From assembly GCA_903912525.1 (NCBI GenBank), contig CAIWHK010000028.1:79625-143624 (forward strand): 64,000 nucleotides of DNA. The letters are read 5' to 3'. The position numbers and the translations under genes were made by a program. Source of the stretch: an uncultured bacterium. GTDB lineage: Bacteria; Krumholzibacteriota; Krumholzibacteriia; LZORAL124-64-63. The notes below the pieces were generated by a model, which worked only from the letters and a program-made list of their open reading frames with translations, had not been told where the DNA came from and searched no databases. Positions 35,703 to 43,921 of this stretch are shown here, one piece after another (positions within the stretch are counted from its first letter, which is position 1; every line of letters starts with the position of its first letter).

Positions 35703-35885
35703 ATGAACATCCTCCTGCGCCTTATCCTGGTGCTGGCGACCTGGTGGGTCGCCCGAGGCTTCTATCGCGCCTGGCGCCTGAACGTCGCCAGGGACAAGGA
35801 ACGCCGCCGCGTTGTCGCGAACGGCCGTTTCACCAACCTGTCGGACCAGGAAGTCAGCGATGCTGATTTCGAAGAAATCCCCTAG
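35703..35885 (+). CDS. Small membrane protein, hypothetical
   Basis: 60 residues. One N-terminal hydrophobic helix (MNILLRLILVLATWWVARGFY) is followed by a charged cytoplasmic tail (NVARDKERRRVV) and an acidic end (SDADFEEIP). The ATG lies 22 bases after the tRNA-Arg CCA with only a weak ribosome site, so it may share the tRNA transcript. It overlaps the next ORF by 26 bases. I know no function; the overlap and sensible topology support translation. Confidence 0.5.
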   Translation: MNILLRLILVLATWWVARGFYRAWRLNVARDKERRRVVANGRFTNLSDQEVSDADFEEIP

Positions 35886-36267
35886 GCCGAGTGAACGGTT
35901 CTTTACGGGCCCGGGTAACGGGAATCCCGGCGATTTCCCCCTGCGCCGGTACATGCGCCTGCGGGAGGACTTCGGCACCGGAGCGGCCCACGCCTCCCTG
36001 ACCATCCTCCTGATCGTCCTGGTGGTGGCTCTCGGCCGGGTGGTGGGGATCGTGTTTGCGAGGCACGGGAAAGGCCTGACCCCCTGGTACGGGCGTTGTG
36101 TATGGATGTTGATTGCCATTTTCACCCTTTCGGCCGGCCGGGTTTTGTATTACAAATTGAGGGAATTGCGCCGTATCCGGCGTGAGATGAGCCAGTTGCG
36201 GGCGACCTTCCGGAATTCCGGGGAGGTGGATGCCACCGCTGGCGGCCATGGGCAACGGCGGCATTAA
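35860..36267 (+). CDS. Hypothetical membrane protein with two transmembrane helices
   Basis: 135 residues. Two hydrophobic helices (SLTILLIVLVVALGRVVGIVFA and MLIAIFTLSAGRVLYY) are separated by a short basic loop, and a charged tail (KLRELRRIRREMSQLRATF) follows. The ATG at 35860 has AGGAAG 6 bases upstream, which decides the start over ATG 35953. It overlaps the preceding 60-residue ORF. It lies just before the nucleotide-sugar dehydrogenase, 109 bases away. Family not recognised. Confidence 0.55.
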   Translation: MLISKKSPRPSERFFTGPGNGNPGDFPLRRYMRLREDFGTGAAHASLTILLIVLVVALGRVVGIVFARHGKGLTPWYGRCVWMLIAIFTLSAGRVLYYKLRELRRIRREMSQLRATFRNSGEVDATAGGHGQRRH

Positions 36268-36376
36268 GTCGGGGCCCCCATGGTCGATGTCTTTAAGAAC
36301 CAAACCTTTGCCCGGTCTGCGCCCGTTTCCTGCGGCGCGGGGTGGGGCCACGCCTTCCAGATCCAAGAGGTGTCCC

Positions 36377-37681
36377 ATGCACCAGCAGGCTTTGATCGAG
36401 AAACTGAAGAACCGCAAGGCGCGCCTGAGCGTCCTGGGCCTCGGCTACGTGGGCCTGCCGCTGGCGGTCGCCTACGCCAAGGCCGGGTTCGAGGTCGTCG
36501 GCTTCGACCTGTCGGTCGAGAAGGTCGACCAGGTCAACCGCAAGCACAGCTACATCATCGACATCAGCGATGCGGAACTGGCCGAGGTCGTCAAGTCCGG
36601 CGGCCTGCGCGCGACGACCGACTTCTCGGAGCTTGCCGACTGTGACGCCTGCAACATCTGCGTGCCGACGCCGCTGGGCAAGACGCGCGACCCGGACATC
36701 TCGTACATCCAGTCCGCCGTCGCCTCGATCTCCGAGACCATGCACGCGGGCATGCTCGTGATCCTCGAGAGCACGACGTACCCCGGCACGACCGAGGAAG
36801 TCATCCTGCCCATCCTGTCGAAGGACGGCCTCGTGGTCGGCAAGGACTTCTTCCTGGCCTTCTCGCCCGAGCGCGTCGACCCGGGCAACGCCACCTACAC
36901 GACGATCAACATCCCGAAGGTCGTGGGCGGCGTGACGCCGGCCTGCACCGAGGTGGCCCGCAACCTGTACAGCCAGGTCATGAACACGGTCGTCCCCGTG
37001 TCGTCGGTGCGCGTGGCCGAGACGGTCAAGCTGCTGGAGAACACGTTCCGCAGCGTGAACATCGCGATGGTCAACGAGCTGGCGCTGATGTGCTCGGCGA
37101 TGGACATCGATGTCTGGGAAGTCATCGCCGGCGCCTCGACCAAGCCGTTCGGCTTCATGCCCTTCTACCCGGGCCCGGGCCTGGGCGGCCACTGCATCCC
37201 CATCGACCCGTTCTACCTGTCCTGGAAGGCCAAGCAGTTCGGGTCCGAGGCGCGCTTCATCGAGCTGGCGGGGCAGATCAACGGCGCGATGCCCAAGCAT
37301 GTCGTCGCGCTGACGGGCAATGCGCTCAATACGCGCAAGAAGGCGCTCAACGGCAGCAAGGTGCTGATCGTCGGCGTGGCCTACAAGCCGGCCATCGACG
37401 ACATCCGCGAGTCGCCGGCCCTCGACATCATCGAGCTGCTGACCAAGGCCGGCGCCGAGGTGTCGTGGTACGACCCGCACGTGCCGGCGCTGCCCGAGGG
37501 CATCCACGGCAAGCATCTCGAGACGTGGACGAAGGCTTCGCTGGCGGGCTTCGACGCGGCCGTCATCGTGACGCCGCACCCGTCGGTGGACCACAAGGTG
37601 CTCCTGGGCGCCGGGCCGATGGTCGTCGACAGCCGCAACGCGCTGCGCGGCGAGCATCACCCGGACCTCGTGAAGCTGTAG
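36377..37681 (+). CDS. UDP-N-acetylglucosamine 6-dehydrogenase-type nucleotide-sugar dehydrogenase
   Basis: 434 residues; NAD-dependent four-electron oxidation of a UDP-sugar at C6 to a uronic acid. Rossmann motif VLGLGYVGLPLAVAYAKAGF, ILESTTYPGTTEEV, the substrate-binding SPERVDPGN, NIAMVNELALMCSAMDIDVWEVI and the catalytic cysteine in PGPGLGGHCIPIDPFYLSWKA. It is closest to the WbpA/UDP-GlcNAc dehydrogenase branch rather than UDP-glucose dehydrogenase (inference from these motifs). The ATG at 36377 has AAGAGG upstream. An epimerase follows 24 bases later, so both modify sugars for polysaccharide locus 2. Confidence 0.9.
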   Translation: MHQQALIEKLKNRKARLSVLGLGYVGLPLAVAYAKAGFEVVGFDLSVEKVDQVNRKHSYIIDISDAELAEVVKSGGLRATTDFSELADCDACNICVPTPLGKTRDPDISYIQSAVASISETMHAGMLVILESTTYPGTTEEVILPILSKDGLVVGKDFFLAFSPERVDPGNATYTTINIPKVVGGVTPACTEVARNLYSQVMNTVVPVSSVRVAETVKLLENTFRSVNIAMVNELALMCSAMDIDVWEVIAGASTKPFGFMPFYPGPGLGGHCIPIDPFYLSWKAKQFGSEARFIELAGQINGAMPKHVVALTGNALNTRKKALNGSKVLIVGVAYKPAIDDIRESPALDIIELLTKAGAEVSWYDPHVPALPEGIHGKHLETWTKASLAGFDAAVIVTPHPSVDHKVLLGAGPMVVDSRNALRGEHHPDLVKL

Positions 37682-37705
37682 GCCCGACCGGAGGAAACGA
37701 AGAAC

Positions 37706-38665
37706 ATGGCGAAGTACCTGGTGACCGGTGGCGCAGGCTTCATCGGCTCGCATCTGTCGAAAGCCCTGGCTGCCGCCGGCCACGAGGTCGTCGTGCTGGA
37801 CAACCTGTCCACGGGCCGACGCGCGAACCTCGATGACGCGACCGGGAAGCTGGAGCTGGTCGAGGGCAGCATCACCGACCTCGACACGGTCGAGCGGTGC
37901 TGCCGCGGCGTCGATTGCGTTTTCCACCAGGCGGCGCTGCCGAGCGTGCCGCGCAGCGTGGCCGATCCCATCGCCAGCGACGAGACGAACGTTGGCGGGA
38001 CCCTGCGCGTCTTCTGGGGCGCGCACCGCCAGGGCGTGCGTCGCGTGGTATACGCGGCCAGCAGTTCGGTCTACGGCAACACCGAGGAACTGCCCAAGCA
38101 CGAGGGGATGCCGCAGCGTCCGCTGTCGCCCTACGCGGTGAACAAGTGCGTGGGCGAGATGTACGGCGCCGTGTTCAACAACCTCTACGGCCTGGGCACG
38201 GTTGGGCTGCGCTACTTCAACGTGTTCGGCCCGTTCCAGGACCCGCAGAGCCAGTACGCGGCGGTGGTGCCGAAGTTCATCACCTCGTTCCTGAACGAAG
38301 AGGCGCCGATCATCCACGGCGACGGCGAGCAGTCGCGCGACTTCACGTTCGTGGCGAACGTCGTCGAGGCAAACATGGCTGCCTGCTCGGCCCCGGATGC
38401 GGCGGGCGGGCGCTCGTACAACATCGCGCTCGGCGGCCGTATTTCGGTCACGGACCTGTGCCTGAAGATCCGCGCGCTGGTCGGGGCCGAGGTCATGCCG
38501 CGGTACGACACGGAGCGCGCCGGGGACGTCAAGCATTCGCAGGCCGATGTCAGCCTCGCGCGCGAGCAGCTGGGTTACGTCGGCTCGGTCGACCTCGACG
38601 AGGGCCTGCGGCGCACGGTCGCCTGGTACCGCGACAAGTTCGCGGCCGGCGGCGGAAAGGCGTGA
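37706..38665 (+). CDS. NAD-dependent sugar-nucleotide epimerase (extended SDR)
   Basis: 319 residues of the GalE/WbpP type. YLVTGGAGFIGSHLSKALAAAGHEVVVLDNLSTGR binds NAD, SSSVYGNTEELP supplies the catalytic Ser, and YAVNKC is the YxxxK pair. GLRYFNVFGPFQDPQSQYAAVVP is typical of UDP-GlcNAc or UDP-GlcNAcA C4-epimerases. Acting after the dehydrogenase it could make UDP-GalNAcA-type uronic acids (inference). ATG start with GGAGGAAA upstream. The SLBB export gene begins within a few bases of its stop. Confidence 0.9.
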   Translation: MAKYLVTGGAGFIGSHLSKALAAAGHEVVVLDNLSTGRRANLDDATGKLELVEGSITDLDTVERCCRGVDCVFHQAALPSVPRSVADPIASDETNVGGTLRVFWGAHRQGVRRVVYAASSSVYGNTEELPKHEGMPQRPLSPYAVNKCVGEMYGAVFNNLYGLGTVGLRYFNVFGPFQDPQSQYAAVVPKFITSFLNEEAPIIHGDGEQSRDFTFVANVVEANMAACSAPDAAGGRSYNIALGGRISVTDLCLKIRALVGAEVMPRYDTERAGDVKHSQADVSLAREQLGYVGSVDLDEGLRRTVAWYRDKFAAGGGKA

Positions 38666-38667
38666 AC

Positions 38668-39624
38668 ATGGGAAGGCGTGAGATGAAGGCAATGATCGTG
38701 GCGATGCTGCTGGTGCTGCTGGTTTCCGGCGGCGCGGCGGCTCAGGTGGTCGTCGAAGCCGGCGGCCCCATCGCTGCCGGCGACATGCTCCAGATGGTCG
38801 TGCCCGGGCGCCCGGACCTGGACCACGCGCTGGTGGTCAATGCCGCCGGCAGCGTCGAAGTGCCGCAGGTCGGCGAGGTCCGGTTGATCGGCCTGTCCAT
38901 CGGCGAGGCGAGCGTGCTGCTCAAGCAGCGGCTGCGCCTGATCGCGCCGACGCTCGACACGGTCGAACTGACCCGCGCCGCGGTCGTGTCGTTCCGCGTG
39001 TATGTGCTCGGCCAGGTGGGTCATCCCGGCGCCGTCGAATTCAAGCAGCTGCCCAGCATCTGGGAAGTCGTGCGTGCCGCGGGCGGCCCGGTGGCGTCGG
39101 CCGACCTGCGCTCGGCCCGGATCATCCGCGAGGTGCCCGGCGGCCAGCCGGTGACCCTGCCGGTGGACCTGGCGGGCGTGATGGACGGCTCGTCGTTCCC
39201 CGACGTGGAGCTGCGCGACGGCGACACCCTGGTCGTGCCGGCGCTCGCCGAGGGCGTCTCGGGCGTGCCGTCGACGCGGGGCGTGAAGGTGTTCGGCGGC
39301 GTGGGCGTGCCCTCGATCGTCGCGGTCGACGGACCGACCCCGTTGATGGACGTCCTGATGCGCGCCGGGGCGCCGACCGCCGCGGCGAACATGAAGAAGG
39401 TGGCGTGGGTGCACCAGGTGGACGGTGTCGACCAGGCGCGCGTGATCAACCTGCGCAGCTACCTGGAGCAGGGCAATCCCGAGGGCAACCCGCTGATCCA
39501 CCCCGGTGACACGGTGAACGTCACCCTGGCCAAGCCCGGCCGGATCCAGAGCGGCCTGGGCTTCCTGATCGGGACGGCCGCCTCGCTGGCCGCCGTCTAC
39601 ATCGTGATCAACAACGCCAACTGA
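38668..39624 (+). CDS. SLBB-domain polysaccharide export protein
   Basis: 318 residues. The signal peptide (MIVAMLLVLLVSGGAAAQ) has no lipobox cysteine, unlike classic Wza. Then come a polysaccharide-export (PES) region (AGDMLQMVVPGRPDLDHALVVNAAGSVEVPQVGEV) and SLBB-like modules (FRVYVLGQVGHPGAVEFKQLPSIWEVVRAAGG; VKVFGGVGVPSIVAVDGPTPLMDVLMRAGAP). A C-terminal hydrophobic helix (GFLIGTAASLAAVYIVI) probably inserts in a membrane. It should form or contact the outer-membrane export channel. ATG 38668 is chosen; ATG 38683, with GGAAGG before it, is an alternative. A GC-rich hairpin follows the stop. Confidence 0.85.
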   Translation: MGRREMKAMIVAMLLVLLVSGGAAAQVVVEAGGPIAAGDMLQMVVPGRPDLDHALVVNAAGSVEVPQVGEVRLIGLSIGEASVLLKQRLRLIAPTLDTVELTRAAVVSFRVYVLGQVGHPGAVEFKQLPSIWEVVRAAGGPVASADLRSARIIREVPGGQPVTLPVDLAGVMDGSSFPDVELRDGDTLVVPALAEGVSGVPSTRGVKVFGGVGVPSIVAVDGPTPLMDVLMRAGAPTAAANMKKVAWVHQVDGVDQARVINLRSYLEQGNPEGNPLIHPGDTVNVTLAKPGRIQSGLGFLIGTAASLAAVYIVINNAN

Positions 39625-39655
39625 CCGGGGCACGAAACCGGCCAGGCCAGTTACG

Positions 39656-40642
39656 TCACGAGCCCGCCGGCGCCTCACGCGCCGGCGGCGCTGTTTCCAG
39701 CAGCAGGCGCCGCGACGGGAGCCAGAAAACGAGCCCGACGGCGACGGCCAGCCACAGTGTGACGATGCGGATGATCAGGGCCGCGGCCGCGGCGGGGGCG
39801 CTTGCCACGGCCAGCTTTCCCAGCAGCCAGACAATGGCCGCCTCGGTGCCGCCCAGGCCGCCAGGCAGGAAGCTGAGCGAGCCCAGCAGCGTGGCGGTCG
39901 CGTAGATGAAGCAGGCCGGCCCCACCGGCACCGCCAGGCCCAGCCCCCGGCACACCAGCCACATGCCGAGCCCCTCGCAGGCCCAGGCGGCCGTGGAGAG
40001 CACGATCGACCAGGCGGCGTTCCTGGGACCCAGGAGCGTGCCGAGGCCCGTGGCGGCGCCCTCGAGGCCATCCTTGTAGCGCGCCAGGCGTGGACGGGCT
40101 GCCAGGCGCGCGAGCAACCGCTCACGGACCGGCCGGATGTGGAACAGGGCCAACAGCAGCGGCACGCAGGCCGCTGCGGCCAGGCCGCCACCGACGCCGG
40201 CCAACGGGCCTTCCCAGGTGGCCAGGCCCGCTGCCGCGAGCAGGAGCACGCCCATGAAGTCGTAGATGCGCTCGCTGAGCACGATGGGCATGCCGCGCGA
40301 CAGCGGCACGCTGAAACGCTCGCGCAGCAGGGCAGCCTTGAAGACCTCGCCGATCTTGCCCGGTGTGATCACCATCAGGAACGACGCGAAATAGAGGATG
40401 GCCGAATCCCTGACGGGGATCGCGACCTTCAGGCACCGCAGGTACAGTTCCCAGCGGAGCCAGCGCAGGAGGTAGTTCATGAGCGACAGACCGACCAGCG
40501 GCGCCAGCAGCGCGACGGGGAAATGGCTCAGGTTCTCCCGCAGGTGACCCCAGCCCACGATGGCGGCCCCGGCCACGTAGACCACGGCCGTGGCGGCCAC
40601 CACGAGGAATGTCCGGGCGATCCACTGGCTCGGCCTGTGCAT
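39656..40642 (-). CDS. Lysylphosphatidylglycerol synthase TM-region / UPF0104-like membrane protein
   Basis: About 328 residues with roughly eight hydrophobic helices. The family motifs SFLMVITPGKIGEVFKAALL and SLSFLPGGLGGTEAAIVWLL (the GGxGxxE signature) identify the LPG-synthase TM/AglD-like superfamily. Members without the soluble catalytic domain often act as flippase-like partners in polysaccharide or lipid synthesis, which suits the locus. ATG 40642 (MHRPSQW) is preferred to 40660 because GGGAAGG precedes it. It is transcribed away from the second sugar transferase from a TTGCCA-17-CATAAT promoter. Confidence 0.85.
   Translation of the reverse strand: MHRPSQWIARTFLVVAATAVVYVAGAAIVGWGHLRENLSHFPVALLAPLVGLSLMNYLLRWLRWELYLRCLKVAIPVRDSAILYFASFLMVITPGKIGEVFKAALLRERFSVPLSRGMPIVLSERIYDFMGVLLLAAAGLATWEGPLAGVGGGLAAAACVPLLLALFHIRPVRERLLARLAARPRLARYKDGLEGAATGLGTLLGPRNAAWSIVLSTAAWACEGLGMWLVCRGLGLAVPVGPACFIYATATLLGSLSFLPGGLGGTEAAIVWLLGKLAVASAPAAAAALIIRIVTLWLAVAVGLVFWLPSRRLLLETAPPAREAPAGS
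39664..39688 (+). terminator. Hairpin terminator after the SLBB gene
   Basis: Perfect 10-bp stem CCGCCGGCGC / GCGCCGGCGG with loop CTCAC, followed by CGCTGTTT. It lies inside the 3' end of the convergent flippase-like gene. Confidence 0.5.
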
Positions 40643-40702
40643 GAATAAACGCCTTCCCATTCCGCAAAACCGTTGGATTCATGGAAGTTGCGAGACGGGA
40701 GC

Positions 40703-40731
40703 ATTATGACCGATATCACTCAATCTGGCAA
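40703..40731 (-). promoter_or_regulatory. Promoter of the flippase-like gene
   Basis: On the minus strand: TTGCCA (40731-40726), 17-base spacer, CATAAT (40708-40703). Confidence 0.65.
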
Positions 40732-40795
40732 CCGTTAAGGCGCTTTGCGCTATTGAGGATGTATGTAAATTCACGCATAATAAGGAAAATAGCTG

Positions 40796-40824
40796 TTGCC
40801 AACCTGACCCCCGGGGTTTACAAT
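40796..40824 (+). promoter_or_regulatory. Promoter of the second sugar transferase
   Basis: TTGCCA (40796-40801), 17-base spacer, TACAAT (40819-40824), giving an 80-base leader. It shares the TTGCCA -35 with the divergent promoter at 40731. Confidence 0.7.
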
Positions 40825-40910
40825 CATGGGGTCGTCAGGGCTGTGCGGTCTGGTCCGGGGGGTCCAGTCCATATCATGCACGCCAACATTTATTTTCAGG
40901 CAGACCCACA

Positions 40911-41759
40911 ATGGCGTCGCATACGCCGATGGTGAGGACTATGGGCAAGAGACTCGCGAGTGGGGACATCGATCCCGTCAAGCATGCGGCAGTCGGCATT
41001 GGTGGCGGCTCCGGTAGTGCTTCTGCGGCCTTTGCGGCGGCTCCGGCCGGCGCGCAGGTTGCCGATGGCGTCGTTGCGGTCCCTGCTTATTCGGGGACGT
41101 TGCGCGTTCCCGGTGTGCTGTTCCTGGCGGTCAAGCGTGGGTGCGACGTCACCCTTTCGCTGGTTGCCCTGGCCTGTTTCGGCCTTGTGCTGCCCCTGCT
41201 GGCGATGATCATCAAGCTTGATTCGGCGGGCCCGGTGTTCTTCTCGCAGGAGCGCGTGGGCATCAACCGTCGCCGCACCCGCAGCGCGCATGACGGTTCC
41301 GAGCGCCGCAAGATCCTGCAGCCCGGTCGTCCGTTCAAGGTGATCAAGCTGCGCACCATGGGTGTCCACGCCGAGGCCGGTGGCCCGCAGTGGGCGTCGA
41401 AGAACGACGTGCGCATCACGCGCGTGGGCCGCTTCCTGCGCAAGACGCGCCTGGACGAGGTGCCCCAGTTCCTGAACGTGCTGCGCGGCGAGATGAGCCT
41501 GGTCGGCCCGCGCCCCGAGCGCCTGGTCTTCGTGCGGCAGCTGGAGAAGGAGATCCCCTTCTACCGCGACCGCCTGCTGGTCCTGCCCGGCATCACCGGC
41601 CTGGCCCAGGTGATCAACGGCTACGACGACGGCGTCGAGTCGGTGCGCCGGAAGATCGAACTGGACCGCCAGTACATCCACTCAGCCGGCTTCGTGACCG
41701 AGTTCAAGATCCTGCTGGCGACCGTCAGCGTGGTCCTGAAGGGCGAGGGCGCCCGCTAA
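40911..41759 (+). CDS. Priming sugar transferase (polyprenyl glycosylphosphotransferase)
   Basis: 282 residues, a paralogue of the enzyme at 9474. A Ser/Gly/Ala-rich N-terminal region (about 55 residues) precedes one membrane helix (VTLSLVALACFGLVLPLLAMII) and the catalytic core: FFSQERVGINRR, GRPFKVIKLRTMGVHAE, TRLDEVPQFLNVLRGEMSLVGPRPERLVFV and PGITGLAQVINGYDD. It initiates a polysaccharide repeat unit. The start could also be ATG 40941 (MGKRLAS), which has GGTGAGGA just upstream. A strong terminator follows. Two primers in one window imply two glycans or a backup. Confidence 0.92.
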   Translation: MASHTPMVRTMGKRLASGDIDPVKHAAVGIGGGSGSASAAFAAAPAGAQVADGVVAVPAYSGTLRVPGVLFLAVKRGCDVTLSLVALACFGLVLPLLAMIIKLDSAGPVFFSQERVGINRRRTRSAHDGSERRKILQPGRPFKVIKLRTMGVHAEAGGPQWASKNDVRITRVGRFLRKTRLDEVPQFLNVLRGEMSLVGPRPERLVFVRQLEKEIPFYRDRLLVLPGITGLAQVINGYDDGVESVRRKIELDRQYIHSAGFVTEFKILLATVSVVLKGEGAR

Positions 41760-41785
41760 CAAGGCACGCAAGCCGGGAATTCCAG

Positions 41786-41817
41786 ACGGGGGCTGCGGCG
41801 ACGCGGTCCCCGTTTTC
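41786..41817 (+). terminator. Intrinsic terminator after the second sugar transferase
   Basis: 12-bp stem ACGGGGGCTGCG / CGCGGTCCCCGT closed by a GCGA tetraloop and followed by TTTT. Confidence 0.85.
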
Positions 41818-41880
41818 CATGCGCGGCGGATTCGCGTGCCCGGCAGGTTCGCGTGTGACGGCGGCCGAATCCGATCGACC

Positions 41881-41909
41881 TTGCCTCGCCCCGGCACCCG
41901 GTGCATAAT
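41881..41909 (+). promoter_or_regulatory. Promoter of the response-regulator operon
   Basis: TTGCCT (41881-41886), 17-base spacer, CATAAT (41904-41909), about 68 bases before the start codon. Confidence 0.65.
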
Positions 41910-41976
41910 GCGCCCGGAGCGGGGGAGCCCGCTTGCCCGCGACGCCGTCGGACCCGTGATCCCCCGCAAGGACACC

Positions 41977-43377
41977 ATGAAGCCCCTCATCCTGGTCATC
42001 GATGACGAAGAGGCTATCCGCCTGTTCCTGGAATCGACCCTGGAGGACGAGGGCTACGACGTGCGCACCGCCGCCACCGGCGCCGACGGGCTGCGCGAGG
42101 CCTTCGCGCGCGTGCCGGACCTGGTGCTGCTGGACCTGATGCTGCCGGACATGAGCGGCCTGCAGGTCCTCGGCAGCATCAAGGAGAAGATCCCGCACAT
42201 GTGCGTCATCATGCTGACGGCCTACCGCGAGGCGGACACGGCTGTCAAGGCGATGAAGCTCGAGGCGTTCGACTACGCCACCAAGCCGATCCAGCTCAAG
42301 CACCTGATGTCGGTCGTGCAGAAGGGCCTTGAGTCGACGGCCGACGCGCGTGAACGATACCGGCGCGTCACGCAGTCGGACCTCTTCGGGGGCATCGACG
42401 ACGTGGTGCCCAGCCAGAGTCCGGCGATGATGGAGGTCTACGACACCGTCCGGCGGGTCTCCGCCGGGGGCGCCACCACCGTCCTGATCGAGGGCGAGTC
42501 CGGGGTGGGCAAGGATGTCGTGGCCGGCCTGATCCATCGGACCTCGCCCCGGCGGGATTTCCCGTTCCTGGACATCAACTGCGCCGCCCTGCCCGAGCAC
42601 CTGCTCGAGAGCGAGCTGTTCGGCCATGAGAAGGGTGCCTTCACCGACGCCGTGAGCCAGAAACTGGGCCTGCTGGAACTGACCAACGGGGGCACGCTGT
42701 TCCTGGACGAGATCGGCGAGATGGCCCTGACGGTCCAGGTCAAGCTGCTGCGGGTGCTCGAGAAGATGGTCTTCCGCCGGGTGGGCGGCCTGCAGGATAT
42801 CGGGGTCGATGTGCGGATCGTCGCAGCGACCAATCGCAACCTCGCATCTCAAGTCAAGGCAGGCACTTTCCGCGAAGATCTCTACTATCGCCTTAACGTG
42901 GTGCGCCTGACGGTGCCCCCGCTGCGGTCGCGACCCGAGGATGTCATCCCGCTGGCGGAATTCTTTCTCCGGAAGTTCAGCGGGCGGTTCGGGAAAATTT
43001 TCAAGCAAGTTGGCAAAGATGCTGCCGTATCGCTGGTTGGCTATCGGTGGCCTGGAAATATACGCGAGCTGCGCAACGTTGTGGAGCGCGCGGTGCTGCT
43101 GGAGGAGGGGCCGGTCCTGACGGCGGCGCACCTGCGGCTTGGCGAAGGGGGCGGCGAGGTCGATGTGGACCTGCCGACGACCCTGGCGGATGTGTTGGCG
43201 GGCCCGCTGCCGGCCGACGGCGTGGACCTGGAGGTGCTCGTGGGGCAGTTCGAGGAAGCGTTGGTCCGCAAGGCGTTCGCCGCCGCGGACGGCAACCAGA
43301 GCCTGGCGGCCCGGCTGCTGAAGCTGAACCGGGACAAGTTCCGGTACCGGCTGCGCCAGTACGGGATCCGGTCATGA
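41977..43377 (+). CDS. Sigma-54-dependent response regulator (NtrC family)
   Basis: 466 residues in three parts. The receiver domain (ILVIDDEEAIRLFL; phospho-acceptor Asp in LVLLDLMLPD; MLTAY; lysine in YATKPIQ) comes first. The AAA+ domain has GESGVGKDVVAGLIHRTS, ESELFGHEKGAFTDA, GGTLFLDEIGEMALTVQVKLLRVLE and YRWPGNIRELRNVVERAVLL. A Fis-type helix-turn-helix (AAADGNQSLAARLLKLNRDKFRYRL) ends it. The sigma-54-contact loop reads GAFTDA instead of GAFTGA, a variant. No sensor kinase is adjacent. Its place after the polysaccharide genes suggests it may regulate them (inference). The stop overlaps lptE (ATGA). Confidence 0.93.
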   Translation: MKPLILVIDDEEAIRLFLESTLEDEGYDVRTAATGADGLREAFARVPDLVLLDLMLPDMSGLQVLGSIKEKIPHMCVIMLTAYREADTAVKAMKLEAFDYATKPIQLKHLMSVVQKGLESTADARERYRRVTQSDLFGGIDDVVPSQSPAMMEVYDTVRRVSAGGATTVLIEGESGVGKDVVAGLIHRTSPRRDFPFLDINCAALPEHLLESELFGHEKGAFTDAVSQKLGLLELTNGGTLFLDEIGEMALTVQVKLLRVLEKMVFRRVGGLQDIGVDVRIVAATNRNLASQVKAGTFREDLYYRLNVVRLTVPPLRSRPEDVIPLAEFFLRKFSGRFGKIFKQVGKDAAVSLVGYRWPGNIRELRNVVERAVLLEEGPVLTAAHLRLGEGGGEVDVDLPTTLADVLAGPLPADGVDLEVLVGQFEEALVRKAFAAADGNQSLAARLLKLNRDKFRYRLRQYGIRS

Positions 43378-43901
43378 GGGCCGCCTTCGGGCGTCCGCGG
43401 GGCTTGGTGGGCGTGTTGGCGATCGCGCTGGCGGCGGCGTGCCTGGCCGGCTGCGGCATCTACACGGCGACCAGCGGCCGGGTCGACGAGAATCGCAAAC
43501 GGGTGTTCGTGTCTTTCCTGGAGAACGACACGCCCGAGGCCAATATCGGGGTCGAGCTCAGCGACGCCATCGTGACGGCGCTGCAGCGGGACAACACGCT
43601 GAAGGTGGTCGGCGAGGACGTCGCCGACGCGACCATCACCGGCAAGGTGACGCGCTACCTGCTGCGTGAGATGGCCACGCGGGCCGACCTGACGGTGAAC
43701 GAGTACCAGGTGCAGATCGCCGTCTCGCTGACCTTCACGATTCGCAGGACCGGTGAGACGATCTTCGAGAAGCGCACCTTCAACGGGGCGGGCAACTACG
43801 TGCTGAATGACCCGCAGGGCACGTCCGAGCAGACGGCGCGGGCCGAGGCGGCGGGCGAGATCGTGCGCGACATCCTCGCGCAAGTGGTGGAAGACTGGTA
43901 G
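43374..43901 (+). CDS. lptE: LPS-assembly lipoprotein LptE
   Basis: 175 residues. The lipoprotein signal ends at LAGC with cysteine near residue 22. The body (RKRVFVSFLENDTPEANIGVELSDAIVTALQRDNTLKVVGED and GKVTRYLLREMATRADLTVNEYQVQIAVSLTFT) matches the LptE family that plugs the LptD barrel and aids LPS insertion. Position before holA is the common lptE-holA order, which supports the call. The ATG overlaps the response-regulator stop; the track extends it falsely upstream. This indicates an LPS-type outer membrane. Confidence 0.88.
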   Translation: MRAAFGRPRGLVGVLAIALAAACLAGCGIYTATSGRVDENRKRVFVSFLENDTPEANIGVELSDAIVTALQRDNTLKVVGEDVADATITGKVTRYLLREMATRADLTVNEYQVQIAVSLTFTIRRTGETIFEKRTFNGAGNYVLNDPQGTSEQTARAEAAGEIVRDILAQVVEDW

Positions 43902-43921
43902 CGCATGAAGGACGGCGACTG

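Noticed and set aside
36293-38692. 799-residue minus-strand ORF opposite the dehydrogenase and epimerase
   Set aside because: Spans two genes with clear catalytic motifs on the plus strand; a shadow.
41977-43377. GAFTDA read as an inactivating mutation of the regulator
   Set aside because: GAFTDA occurs as a natural variant in this family and all other motifs are intact, so loss of function is not implied.
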